From Acidobacteriota bacterium (lineage in GTDB: Bacteria > Acidobacteriota > Vicinamibacteria > Vicinamibacterales > UBA8438), in the NCBI GenBank assembly GCA_011523845.1, contig WTFV01000227.1, forward strand, positions 1 to 64,000: 64,000 bases of DNA, written 5' to 3'. Shown piece after piece: positions 1-11,813 of this stretch. A program made the translations under genes and the position numbers. The number at the start of each line of letters is the position of its first letter. Position 1 is the stretch's first letter. The notes beneath the pieces are model-generated. The model was not told the origin of the DNA. It saw only the letters and a list, made by a program, of their open reading frames with translations, and searched no databases.

Positions 1-87
1 GGCGAGCCGTCGCCCGACGAGTCGGTTGTGGTGCTGACCTTCGACGGCAAGGGGGGTGGTGCCCGCCTTCGACGGGTCAAGTAGCTC
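1..87 (+). pseudogene. 3' fragment of a transposase, ISKra4-like (tentative)
   Basis: The open frame enters from the left edge and ends at a TAG at 85-87. It reads VVVLTFDGKG followed by an unrelated-looking tail. A hydrophobic strand ending in an Asp-Gly-Lys-Gly motif resembles the conserved block of ISKra4-type transposases, where the next residues are usually VVMR. Dropping one G from the run at 52-57 restores GVVP, so a frameshift may have ended the frame early. Only about 28 residues are visible, so the family assignment is weak. Its position next to a truncated ATPase suggests an insertion scar. Confidence 0.35.
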
Positions 88-101
88 TTGCCATGCTGCT
101 C

Positions 102-656
102 TCAGAAGCCCCATGGACCTCCTCCGGGCCGCCGACGAAAAAGAGCTACACCCACTTCGATGCCGGGGTACTCCGCGCGGCGCGCCTCGACCTTGGCGGC
201 CGGCGTCAGAATCACCAGGTCATCGAGCGCCTGCGGCGACGCGCCGTAGTCCGCGCGCAAGCGGCTCACTTCCGCTTCGACGGCATTGGGCGCCGCCATT
301 GAAGTGAACTCCGGCTGGTAGTCGAGCGTGGCGCTGTAGTGGAAGATGACCCCGGCGAGCGGATGCGGAAGACGGTTAACGCCCGCCACCGGCATGCAGG
401 CCATCTCGATGACGCTGCCCAGGGTGTAGCTCTTGCCGCCGCCCTGGACACCGAAGAGGCTGATGGTGTGAGTCTGGTTCAGATCCAGCGCGATGGTGCG
501 GCCGGACATCCGGCCGATGAGACCGTACTGCGGCGACGCCCCGGTTGCGCCGAGGACCGCATCACAGGCCGGCCCGGCCGCGTCCGCGGGCGGTTCTCCC
601 GACTGAACAGGGAGCATAGGTTGGGCCAAGGCAGGCGACGGCGGAACGGACGACAA
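102..656 (-). pseudogene. N-terminal part of a HerA/DUF87-like ATP-binding protein
   Basis: About 185 codons resemble the N-terminal third of HerA-like (DUF87, DptH-type) ATPases. There is a beta-rich lead-in with YGLIGRMSGRTIALDLNQ, then a Walker A region GVQGGGKSYTLGSVIEMA, then a segment ending AEYPGIEV. After this the reading turns into Arg/Gly/Pro-rich text and stops at 102. The family normally runs several hundred residues longer, including Walker B, so this is a 3'-truncated remnant. The nearest start in frame is a TTG at 656. The frame stays open upstream to a GTG near 737, so the start is uncertain. The break lies beside the transposase fragment, which probably caused the deletion. 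Confidence 0.6.
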
Positions 657-696
657 GGTCCCCGTCTCGGGATCGACCGGCTCATCAAGCGTGTTA

Positions 697-712
697 AGTG
701 TTATGCGACACT
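697..712. promoter_or_regulatory. short dyad upstream of the XRE regulator
   Basis: AGTGT and ACACT form 5-bp arms around a 6-base centre (TATGCG) just before the XRE gene and behind the truncated ATPase gene. Position and size suit an autoregulatory operator, but the arms are short and could occur by chance. Confidence 0.3.
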
Positions 713-733
713 CAACCGGGATGGAGCGGGACC

Positions 734-1210
734 GTGGCAGGCACCTTCGGCGAGACGATTCGGGAGATGCGCCAAGCGCAGCAGATGGGCCTGCGGACCG
801 CCGCCGACCGCCTCGGGATCTCCCCCGCCTACCTCAGCCGCATCGAGCGGGGCAAGGAGCGCCCGCCGAAACCTGATCTCGTGAAGCGGCTGACGACCCT
901 CCTCGGCGGCGACCCGGACCAGCTCTTCCGACTCGCGGAGAGCACCGATCCCGACCTCGCCGAGTACGTCCACAGTATTCCGAATGTCCCAGAGTTCCTC
1001 CGCACGGCCAAGGCGATGAAACTGACTTCGGAGGACTTCGCGGTGCTGATCGAGCACATGAAGCGGCGGAGGCCGTCGGAAACCGTACGGACGAACAGGG
1101 ATATAGCGGGACGTTTCTCGCGGATCGGCCCGAGCGTCAGCCAGGGGAGACACGGTCCGGCGTGCGCTCAAGTTGCACCGGAAGAGAACTCTTCCACAAC
1201 CGGACCGTGA
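734..1210 (+). CDS. XRE-family helix-turn-helix regulator (orphan)
   Basis: The protein has 158 residues from the GTG at 734. That start is preferred because a GGAG lies about eight bases upstream; a longer frame from 698 would run through the dyad. The HTH domain spans roughly residues 5-65, with TAADRLGISPAYLSRIERGK as the recognition region. A second short block, KAMKLTSEDFAVLIEHM, is typical of regulators encoded just before an ImmA/IrrE peptidase. No such partner follows. The C-terminal 45 residues look random and the frame runs about 74 bp into the convergent Schlafen-like gene. The original 3' end and the partner gene were probably lost. Confidence 0.7.
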   Translation: MAGTFGETIREMRQAQQMGLRTAADRLGISPAYLSRIERGKERPPKPDLVKRLTTLLGGDPDQLFRLAESTDPDLAEYVHSIPNVPEFLRTAKAMKLTSEDFAVLIEHMKRRRPSETVRTNRDIAGRFSRIGPSVSQGRHGPACAQVAPEENSSTTGP

Positions 1211-2066
1211 AGCTGTGCTCCTCCTCGATCAGGTCGGGGTCCGTGCCGTTGTGCGCGCGCATGCCCGCGACGATCTTGCGGGGGACGCCGAGCCCGGCGG
1301 CTTCGATGTAGCGGTAGTCGCGCAGGACGTCGCGCGTGAGCTCGTTCCTCGAGGCGCGGCACCCGGTGCGCATCTTCTCGACCGTCACCGTGTTCGGGAG
1401 CCTGCCCGGCGAGACGACCTCCAGCCGGTCCGCGTACAGCGACAACTCGATGTCGGTCACCGCGATGGTGTAGTCGCGGTGCGCCACGGCGTTCACGAGC
1501 GCCTCGCGCACCGTCTCCAGCGGATAGTCCCAGCGCTCCGCACGGCGGCCACCGTCATCGATCCAGGCCTGCACGTCGATGTGGCGCCGCACGAAGTCGA
1601 GCGCGCCCTCGATGACGCCGGCCTCGACCGTTCCGCCGTACTCGGAGAAGGTTCGGGGCATCCGGGGGTACGGCTGGTCGAAGTCCGACGCCGGAGCAGG
1701 ATGGAGGGGCACGAGCGGACCGCGCAACGTGGCGCGTGCCTTCGCGTCGTAGTCCTTCTCCGCACCCGAGTAGGCGACGGCGCTGATCCCGGCCTGCGGC
1801 AGGAAGCGGTTCGGGCGCGCGCCGAAGAGCAGCAGACCGGCGCCGCTCGCCATGAAGTTGCGGCGGTCCTCGACCATCAGCTCCGAGTTGACGAGCAGCC
1901 ACCGCCAGGATTCGACATCGTCCGGCGGCGGGCAGTGCTGGCGCCGCAGGTCGCGGAAGTAGTTGACGAGATGGCGGCGATCGAGGTCGTCGAGCGACGA
2001 TCCGGGAACGGGCCGGCGGTCGTACTGCAGGCGTCCCGACTGCATGTAGAGCTCCGACCGGTTCAT
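1137..2066 (-). pseudogene. Schlafen/RecG-like ATP-binding protein lacking its N-terminal AlbA_2 domain
   Basis: The 309 residues match the C-terminal two thirds of the AlbA_2-HATPase_c_4 family of predicted transcriptional regulators. The sequence ETVREALVNAVAHRDYT (about residues 180-197) is the characteristic ATPase-like block. It is followed by LEVVSPGRLPNTVT and a winged-helix-like end. Family members carry about 120 residues of AlbA_2 (Schlafen) domain before the segment with which this frame begins, YMQSGRLQYDRRPVPG. The sequence upstream of 2066 does not encode that domain, so the gene is 5'-truncated. It converges with the XRE gene. Confidence 0.6.
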
Positions 2067-2207
2067 CGCACGTTACCGCGTCCGACGCGCCAGGTCGTCG
2101 GTTCGAACTCCGCGCCGCTCGCCGATTCGGAGGCGCCCGTCATTCTCCACACTCTACAGCGCCAGTCATCGGTGAAACGGCGCGAACCCGATGCTGGTTC
2201 CGTTACC

Positions 2208-2315
2208 GCCCCGAAACGCCTCGCTTGCGCGGCGTTTCGGCCCATCCCCCCGCTCCATGACCCCGCGCCGCAGAACTCCGCTTCGTTGCGTACTGCAGCG
2301 CAAGCTCCTAGGCCA
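2208..2315 (+). repeat. dispersed two-hairpin repeat, copy A
   Basis: First full copy of an element of about 108 bp found again at 30853-30961 (reverse) and 56353-56463. It opens with CCGAAACGCC paired to GGCGTTTCGG and continues through a conserved middle with CCCATCCCCCCGCTCCA. It closes with a second, imperfect hairpin around CGCAGAACT/GTACTGCAGCG. Its right end contains CTAG, whose reverse complement supplies the TAG stop (2308-2310) of the leftward ATPase gene. Confidence 0.85.
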
Positions 2316-3462
2316 ACTCACCTGCCCAAAGGCGGTCCGCGAAGACCTCGGCCGGCAGGATGTCGATGCCGTCCTCGGTGCGCCGCGCGCGGGGCTCCAG
2401 ACTGACCACGACGCGCCGGCCGACCTCCGGATGATCCTCGACCAGGCTCCGCAACCCCTTCAGGTGATCCCGGGTAATCCGGGCACTCGCCTTTGCCCCG
2501 ACGGCGAGTTGCATGTCGCCGAGCACGAAGTCGACCTCGGTGCCGCCGGCCAGCCGCCAGTAGGCGAGCTCGCCGTCCCATTCCCGGTAGTCGATGAACG
2601 CGGAGAGCTCGTGGAACACCCAGTTCTCGAACGCCAGCCCGTAGAGCTCGGAACCTGGCAGAAGATCGCCCCGGCGCGCCAGGCGGTTCACGACGCCGAC
2701 GTCGGCGAAGTAGAACTTCGGCGCGCCGATCGTCCGGCGCTTGGGACGTTTGCGCCACGCCGGGAGGCTCCGCCCCAGGAGCGTGTCCTCGAGAATCCGG
2801 AAGTAGCCCTTCACCGTGTTGCTCGACACGCCGCACTCGCGGGCGATGGTCGAGCAGTTGACTATCGCCCCGTCGCCGAGCGCCGCCGCATCCAGGAAAC
2901 CGGCGAACGCCGGCAGGTTCCGCACGAGGCCCTCGGCGGCGATCTCCTCCCGCAGATAGTCCGCGATGTAAGCGTCGAGCAGACGGCGCGGCCGGCGCGC
3001 CTCGTACATCCGCGGCAGGTAGCCATGGTTCAGCATCCGACGCAGGTCGAAGCCGCTTCCGATCTCCCCGGCCGTCAGCCCGTGGAGATGGTAGCGAAGC
3101 GCCCGCCCACCGAGCAGATTGGCGGCGCCGCGCCGCACCTTGCGCGCGCTCGACCCGCACAGCGCGAAGTGCAGTCCGCGGTTCTCGATCAGCCAGTGCA
3201 CCTCGTCGAGCAGCGCCGGGACCCTCTGGATCTCGTCGATGACGATCTGCCGCCCGGGCGTCGGCTCTTCGGCCTCGATCTCCTGGCGCAGCGACTCCGG
3301 ATGGATGGCGTAGCGCCGGAACTCGTCGGCCTTCAGCAGGTCGATGCGGCGAACCTCCGGATAGCGCTGCGTCAGGAGGTTGCTCTTGCCGGTCTGGCGC
3401 GGTCCCCACAGGAAGAAGGACTCCCGGCCCGGATCGGGAAGGACCAGGCTTCTCTCGAACAT
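2308..3462 (-). CDS. AAA ATPase with DUF4143 C-terminal domain
   Basis: A complete-looking 384-residue member of the AAA_14/DUF4143 family. Walker A is WGPRQTGKSNLL (about residues 19-30) and Walker B is QIVIDEIQRVPALLDEVH. A sensor-like ALCGSSARKV follows, then the DUF4143 domain with NTVKGYFRILEDTLLG and AFENWVFHELSAF. The C-terminus normally carries a nuclease-like core ending EVK; here that position reads LAVGAKASARI, so the Glu of the motif appears lost. Biological roles in this family are poorly defined, and members are common in accessory regions. The stop codon lies inside repeat copy A. A second, deleted relative lies at 21660-22081. Confidence 0.85.
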   Translation of the reverse strand: MFERSLVLPDPGRESFFLWGPRQTGKSNLLTQRYPEVRRIDLLKADEFRRYAIHPESLRQEIEAEEPTPGRQIVIDEIQRVPALLDEVHWLIENRGLHFALCGSSARKVRRGAANLLGGRALRYHLHGLTAGEIGSGFDLRRMLNHGYLPRMYEARRPRRLLDAYIADYLREEIAAEGLVRNLPAFAGFLDAAALGDGAIVNCSTIARECGVSSNTVKGYFRILEDTLLGRSLPAWRKRPKRRTIGAPKFYFADVGVVNRLARRGDLLPGSELYGLAFENWVFHELSAFIDYREWDGELAYWRLAGGTEVDFVLGDMQLAVGAKASARITRDHLKGLRSLVEDHPEVGRRVVVSLEPRARRTEDGIDILPAEVFADRLWAGELA

Positions 3463-3510
3463 GCGCTTAAAAATATCATGACAATCTGAATTGAATATGC
3501 AAGTTCGCGG

Positions 3511-3882
3511 TCAGCGGAACATTGTCCTCTCGTCACGGGTCGCGGCGAACAGCGTGAGCTGGACTGCGTCTTCGATCTCCGGTTGCGCGAGCACCGGCCG
3601 GTCGTGAACGATGGCGAGCAACCCGACGCCGATCGCTTCGCTGCGCAACATCGCCGGGTCGTAGAGGCCGAGACCACGGCGGATCGTCCACCAGAGCTTG
3701 CGTCGCCGCTGCAGCGGGGCGTCGTCGATCGCGCGGACGGCCGCGATGATGCCCCTGTGGCGGGGGATTCCCGTAATGCGCACGCGGTCGTCGAGGACGG
3801 CTCTGATGAGATGCGGCGCCTCCGACAGCCAGTCGCCGGGCGGAGCCAGGGGGCCGCTCTGCACGATGACGCGCTCGTCCAC
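3511..3882 (-). CDS. hypothetical protein, 123 residues
   Basis: The frame begins with ATG at 3882 and encodes MDERVIVQSGPLAPPGDW. It has a mixed composition with an acidic-hydrophobic C-terminal half (SEAIGVGLLAIVHDRPVLAQ), which looks like real coding sequence. I do not recognise the family and see no signal peptide, membrane segment or metal motif. It follows the YcaQ-like remnant on the same strand and overlaps its end by a few bases. It could be the remaining part of a larger gene, as several neighbours are truncated. Confidence 0.45.
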   Translation of the reverse strand: MDERVIVQSGPLAPPGDWLSEAPHLIRAVLDDRVRITGIPRHRGIIAAVRAIDDAPLQRRRKLWWTIRRGLGLYDPAMLRSEAIGVGLLAIVHDRPVLAQPEIEDAVQLTLFAATRDERTMFR

Positions 3883-3973
3883 GCCGGTATTCTGCCCGAA
3901 TCAGGAGCGAACTTCCGGTTCCGGGCAAGGACGAGCGGACACAGGCGTACCTGCGCAACTGGTCGAGTGTCAT
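3878..3973 (-). pseudogene. N-terminal scrap of a YcaQ-like winged-helix protein
   Basis: From the ATG at 3973 the frame reads MTLDQLRRYACVRSS and then LLIRAEYRRG. This resembles the first 30 residues of the winged-helix DNA-binding/YcaQ (interstrand crosslink glycosylase) family, which often begin MTLDQLRRYA followed by a helix ending RAI-RLGFVQ. The similarity stops after about 32 codons, whereas the family is near 350-400 residues. The assignment rests on one short motif. Confidence 0.35.
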
Positions 3974-4009
3974 CTCTCGTGTCTCCTCGTACGTGTACGC
4001 CGGTACGGC

Positions 4010-4087
4010 CTACTGTACCGGCGGACGGGCGATTCGGATTCGCCCACCCCGGATGGTGACGATTGCTTTCGCCTCGAGGAACTTCAT
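4010..4087 (-). pseudogene. truncated DUF5615-type toxin remnant, 25 codons
   Basis: The ATG at 4087-4085 overlaps the stop of the DUF433 gene in an ATGA junction, the usual arrangement for a DUF433 antitoxin and its DUF5615 (PIN-like) partner. The frame starts MKFL, as DUF5615 proteins do. It then jumps to EAKAIVTIRGGRIRIARPP and stops at 4010, giving 25 residues instead of about 110. The catalytic Asp region expected right after MKFL is absent. I infer an internal deletion that removed the toxin. Confidence 0.5.
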
Positions 4088-4353
4088 GGTTCCGCGACGG
4101 ACACGGCCGACAGCGTGTCCCGGGCGATCACGGCATGGGCGTAGGCGACGCATGCGCGAACGTCGTCCGGCTCCAGCTCCGGGTACTCGTCGAGGATCGC
4201 TTCCGTGGTAAGGCCCTGTGCCATAAGGCTCAGGATGAACTCTACCGACAGCCGCATGTTCCGGATGATGGGCTTGCCGTCGAAGACGTCCGGGCGCGCG
4301 GTGATGCGCTTCAGCAGTTCCGAATGGTCCATGTCGTCCACTCCCTCGTCCAT
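4084..4353 (-). CDS. DUF433 family antitoxin-like protein
   Basis: The protein has 89 residues from the ATG at 4353; an internal ATG at 4332 (MDHSELLKRIT) is an equally good start. It shows the DUF433 pattern: ITARPDVFDGKPIIRNMRLSVEFIL, then LMAQGLTTEAILDEYPELEPDDVRACVAYA. This is a small winged-helix fold found in VapB45-like antitoxins. The partner toxin directly downstream is reduced to 25 codons, leaving this as an orphan antitoxin. Confidence 0.8.
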   Translation of the reverse strand: MDEGVDDMDHSELLKRITARPDVFDGKPIIRNMRLSVEFILSLMAQGLTTEAILDEYPELEPDDVRACVAYAHAVIARDTLSAVSVAEP

Positions 4354-4622
4354 GGTCTCTCTTGCGCCGACGGCTCGTTGAAGAGCGAACAGGTCAGGAT
4401 CTGGCCGGTGGCAGGTCGGGTCGAACTGCTGCGAGACGTCATGGTGTCGGTGTGGGTCATGCCGTCGCTTTCGGCCAGTCGAGAATCGTACCAGAGGTCG
4501 ATCAGCCCGCGGAGCCGCGGATGCGACCCCGGCACTGGTCGCGAGCGGCAGGTCACGAATCAGTTGCGCTAATACTAGGGATGCTTGCCATTAGCGGCGG
4601 AGGTAAGTACAGTGGCGGGTTC

Positions 4623-5633
4623 ATGCATTTGGAGGCGCTGAGCATCTTCTGCGACGTGGTCCGGCACCAGAGCTTCTCGCGGGGCGCGCTGGCCAACTCG
4701 GTCAGCCAGTCCGCGGCGAGCCAGGCGGTGCGGCAGATCGAGCGGCGGCTCGGCGCGCAGTTGATCGACCGGTCGCGGCGGCCGTGGCAACTGACGCCCG
4801 AGGGGAAGCTCTTCTTCCAGGGCTGCCAGGAGATCGTCGATCGCTACCACGAGCTGGAAGAGGCGGTCCAGCGCAGGCAGGATCCGTCCGGCTACACGGT
4901 GCGGCTGGCGTCGATCTACTCGGTCGGGCTGCACGACCTCAGCCAGTACGTGGACCGGTTTCGAGCGGCGGTGCCCGGCGCCCACGTCGACATCGAGTAC
5001 ATGCACCCGGACGAGATCCCCACGCGCATCCAGAACGATCAGTCGGACGTCGGCCTGCTGGCGTTCGCCACGCCGGGCCGCGACCTGACGGTGGTCCCGT
5101 GGCGGCAGCAGGCGATGGCCGTCGCCTGCCCGCCGGCGCACGGGTTCGCGGGCCGGACGACGGCGATCGGGCCGTGGGAGCTGACCGGCGCCGCGTTCGT
5201 GACCTTCGATCGCGGCCTCCGGGTCCGGCGCGAGCTCGACCGCTATCTGCGGCGGCACGGCGCCGAGGTGGATGTCGTCGCCGAGTTCGACACCATCGAG
5301 AACATCAAGCAGGCGGTGGAGGACGGCGCGGGAGTGGCAATCCTCCCCGAGTCGACCCTGCGGCGCGAGGTGGAGCGGCAGACGCTGGTGGCCATCCCGC
5401 TGGACAAGCTCGACGATGAAGCGCCGTTCGTGCGGCCGCTGAGCATCGTCCACCGGCGCCGCCGGCGACTCAATCCGGCCGTGACCGAGTTCATCCGGCT
5501 GCTGCGGCTCGACGGCGGCGAACGGACCGCGGATGACGCATCGGCGACGCGGGAGGCCGCGGCGGCAGCGACCCGGGCGGCGGCGGCCGCAAGCGGCGGC
5601 GGACAGGCCGCGCCGGCCAGGGTCGCGCCGTAA
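4623..5633 (+). CDS. LysR-family transcriptional regulator upstream of gltB
   Basis: The protein has 336 residues from the ATG at 4623, whose first residues MHLEALSIFCDVVRHQSFS fit the LysR start exactly. The winged HTH occupies residues 1-65 (SQSAASQAVRQIERRLGAQL). A substrate-binding-like effector domain runs from about 90 to 300, with AVEDGAGVAILPESTL near its end. The last 40 residues are Ala-rich and disordered-looking. It lies 31 bp before gltB on the same strand, so it may control or be co-transcribed with gltBD. This recalls GltC of Bacillus by position, although orthology is not implied. The effector is unknown. Confidence 0.85.
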   Translation: MHLEALSIFCDVVRHQSFSRGALANSVSQSAASQAVRQIERRLGAQLIDRSRRPWQLTPEGKLFFQGCQEIVDRYHELEEAVQRRQDPSGYTVRLASIYSVGLHDLSQYVDRFRAAVPGAHVDIEYMHPDEIPTRIQNDQSDVGLLAFATPGRDLTVVPWRQQAMAVACPPAHGFAGRTTAIGPWELTGAAFVTFDRGLRVRRELDRYLRRHGAEVDVVAEFDTIENIKQAVEDGAGVAILPESTLRREVERQTLVAIPLDKLDDEAPFVRPLSIVHRRRRRLNPAVTEFIRLLRLDGGERTADDASATREAAAAATRAAAAASGGGQAAPARVAP

Positions 5634-5664
5634 ACCGGCGGTCGGGCTCCGGATTTTCGAACGA

Positions 5665-10269
<4,605 letters not shown>

Positions 10270-10282
10270 CAGACCACAGACC

Positions 10283-11728
10283 ATGGGCAAGCTGAAGGGA
10301 TTTCTGGAGATCGAACGGCAGGCGGCGCCGAAGCGGCCGACCAGCGAGCGTCTGGCCGACTGGAACGAGGTCTACCTGCCGTATGCGACGCCCGACCTGC
10401 AGGCGCAGGGCGCCCGCTGCATGGACTGCGGCATTCCGTTCTGCCACCAGGGGTGTCCGCTGGGCAACCTGATCCCGGACTGGAACGACCTCGTCTATCG
10501 CGGCAAGTGGCGCGGCGCCATCGACCGGCTGCACAAGACGAACAACTTCCCGGAGTGGACCGGCCGCCTGTGCCCGGCGCCGTGCGAGGGCTCGTGCGTG
10601 CTGGCGATAGACAGCGACGCGGTGACCATCAAGGCGGTCGAGCTGGCCATCGTCGAGCGCGCTTTCGACGAAGGCTGGATAGCGCCGGCGCCGCCGGCGG
10701 TGCGCACCGGCAAGGCGGTCGCCGTCGTCGGATCGGGACCGGCCGGGCTCGCGGCGGCCGACCAGCTCAACCGGGCCGGGCACACGGTCACCGTCTTCGA
10801 GAAGTCGGACCGCATCGGCGGCCTGCTGCGCTACGGGATTCCCGAGTTCAAGATGGAGAAGCGCTTCCTGAACCGGCGCCTCGCCGTCATGGAAGCCGAA
10901 GGCGTGCGGTTCCGGACGGGCGTCAACGTCGGGGTGGACGTCTCCGCCGGAAACCTCCGCGCCGAGCACGACGCGCTGCTGCTGGCCGGCGGGGCCGGCT
11001 GGCCACGCGATCTGACGGTCCCCGGCCGCGAGCTGCGGGGCATCCACTTCGCGATGGAGTACCTGACGCAGCAGAACCGCCGCAACGAGGGCGACGCCGT
11101 TCCGGCCGCCGAGGCCATCACCGCCGCGGGCAAGCGGGTCGTCATCATCGGCGGTGGCGATACCGGCGCCGACTGCCTCGGCACCGTGCACCGCCAGGGC
11201 GCGGCGTCCGTGGCCCAGTTCGAGCTGCTGCCCCGGCCGCCCGACCGCAGGGGCTCCGACAACCCCTGGCCGAACTGGCCGAACATCTTCCGGGTCTCCG
11301 CGGCGCACGAGGAAGGCGGCGACCGCGTGTACTCGGTGTCGACCGAGCGCTTCTCGGGCACCGGCGACGGCCGCGTCGCGAGGCTGCACGGAACGAAGGT
11401 GGAGATGCAGCGCCGGGACGGGCGCATGACGTTCGAGCCCGTACCGGACACCGCGTTCGAGATGGACGTCGATCTCGTGCTCCTGGCGATGGGCTTTCTC
11501 GGGCCGGAGCGCGATGGACTGCTGAGCGAGCTCGGCGTCCGCCTGACGGAACGCGGCAACGTCTGGCGGGACGACAACTGGATGACCAGCGTGCCGTCCG
11601 TGTTCACCGCGGGCGACATGCAGCGCGGCCAGTCGCTGATCGTCTGGGCCATCGCCGAGGGGCGCAGCGCCGCCCGCGGCATCGACGCCTGGCTGATGGG
11701 CCGGTCGGACCTGCCGGCGCCCGTCTAG
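10283..11728 (+). CDS. gltD: glutamate synthase small subunit
   Basis: The NADPH-dependent electron-input subunit of GOGAT, 481 residues. The N-terminal cysteines of the two 4Fe-4S clusters are visible at Cys46, Cys49, Cys54 and Cys58 (RCMDCGIPFCHQGCP), with further cysteines in GRLCPAPCEGSCV. The first dinucleotide fold is VAVVGSGPAGLAAADQL and the second VVIIGGGDTGADCLGT. The C-terminal FTAGDMQRGQSLIVWAIAEG is the FAD-binding end. It forms an operon with gltB. Confidence 0.97.
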   Translation: MGKLKGFLEIERQAAPKRPTSERLADWNEVYLPYATPDLQAQGARCMDCGIPFCHQGCPLGNLIPDWNDLVYRGKWRGAIDRLHKTNNFPEWTGRLCPAPCEGSCVLAIDSDAVTIKAVELAIVERAFDEGWIAPAPPAVRTGKAVAVVGSGPAGLAAADQLNRAGHTVTVFEKSDRIGGLLRYGIPEFKMEKRFLNRRLAVMEAEGVRFRTGVNVGVDVSAGNLRAEHDALLLAGGAGWPRDLTVPGRELRGIHFAMEYLTQQNRRNEGDAVPAAEAITAAGKRVVIIGGGDTGADCLGTVHRQGAASVAQFELLPRPPDRRGSDNPWPNWPNIFRVSAAHEEGGDRVYSVSTERFSGTGDGRVARLHGTKVEMQRRDGRMTFEPVPDTAFEMDVDLVLLAMGFLGPERDGLLSELGVRLTERGNVWRDDNWMTSVPSVFTAGDMQRGQSLIVWAIAEGRSAARGIDAWLMGRSDLPAPV

Positions 11729-11782
11729 GAGCCCGCTCGTTCGGGACGCCGCCGGCCGCTGGCCGACCCGTTCCCCTCCCTG

Positions 11783-11800
11783 GTTGGCACGGTCTTTGAA
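11783..11800 (+). promoter_or_regulatory. sigma-54 type promoter upstream of the NifA-like gene
   Basis: TTGGCACGGTCTTTGAA has the -24 element TTGGCACG, with GG at 11786-11787. Ten bases later comes the -12 dinucleotide (GA instead of GC) inside TTTGAA. The -24 box matches the consensus fully and only the last base of the -12 box deviates. Predicted transcription would start near 11811. The regulator it serves is itself sigma-54-dependent, which suggests autoactivation or a link to another enhancer-binding protein. Confidence 0.6.
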
Positions 11801-11813
11801 TCATGCCAACGCG

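Noticed and set aside
11784..11813. Upstream TTG start for the NifA-like protein
   Set aside because: It lies inside the sigma-54 promoter, before the predicted transcript start.
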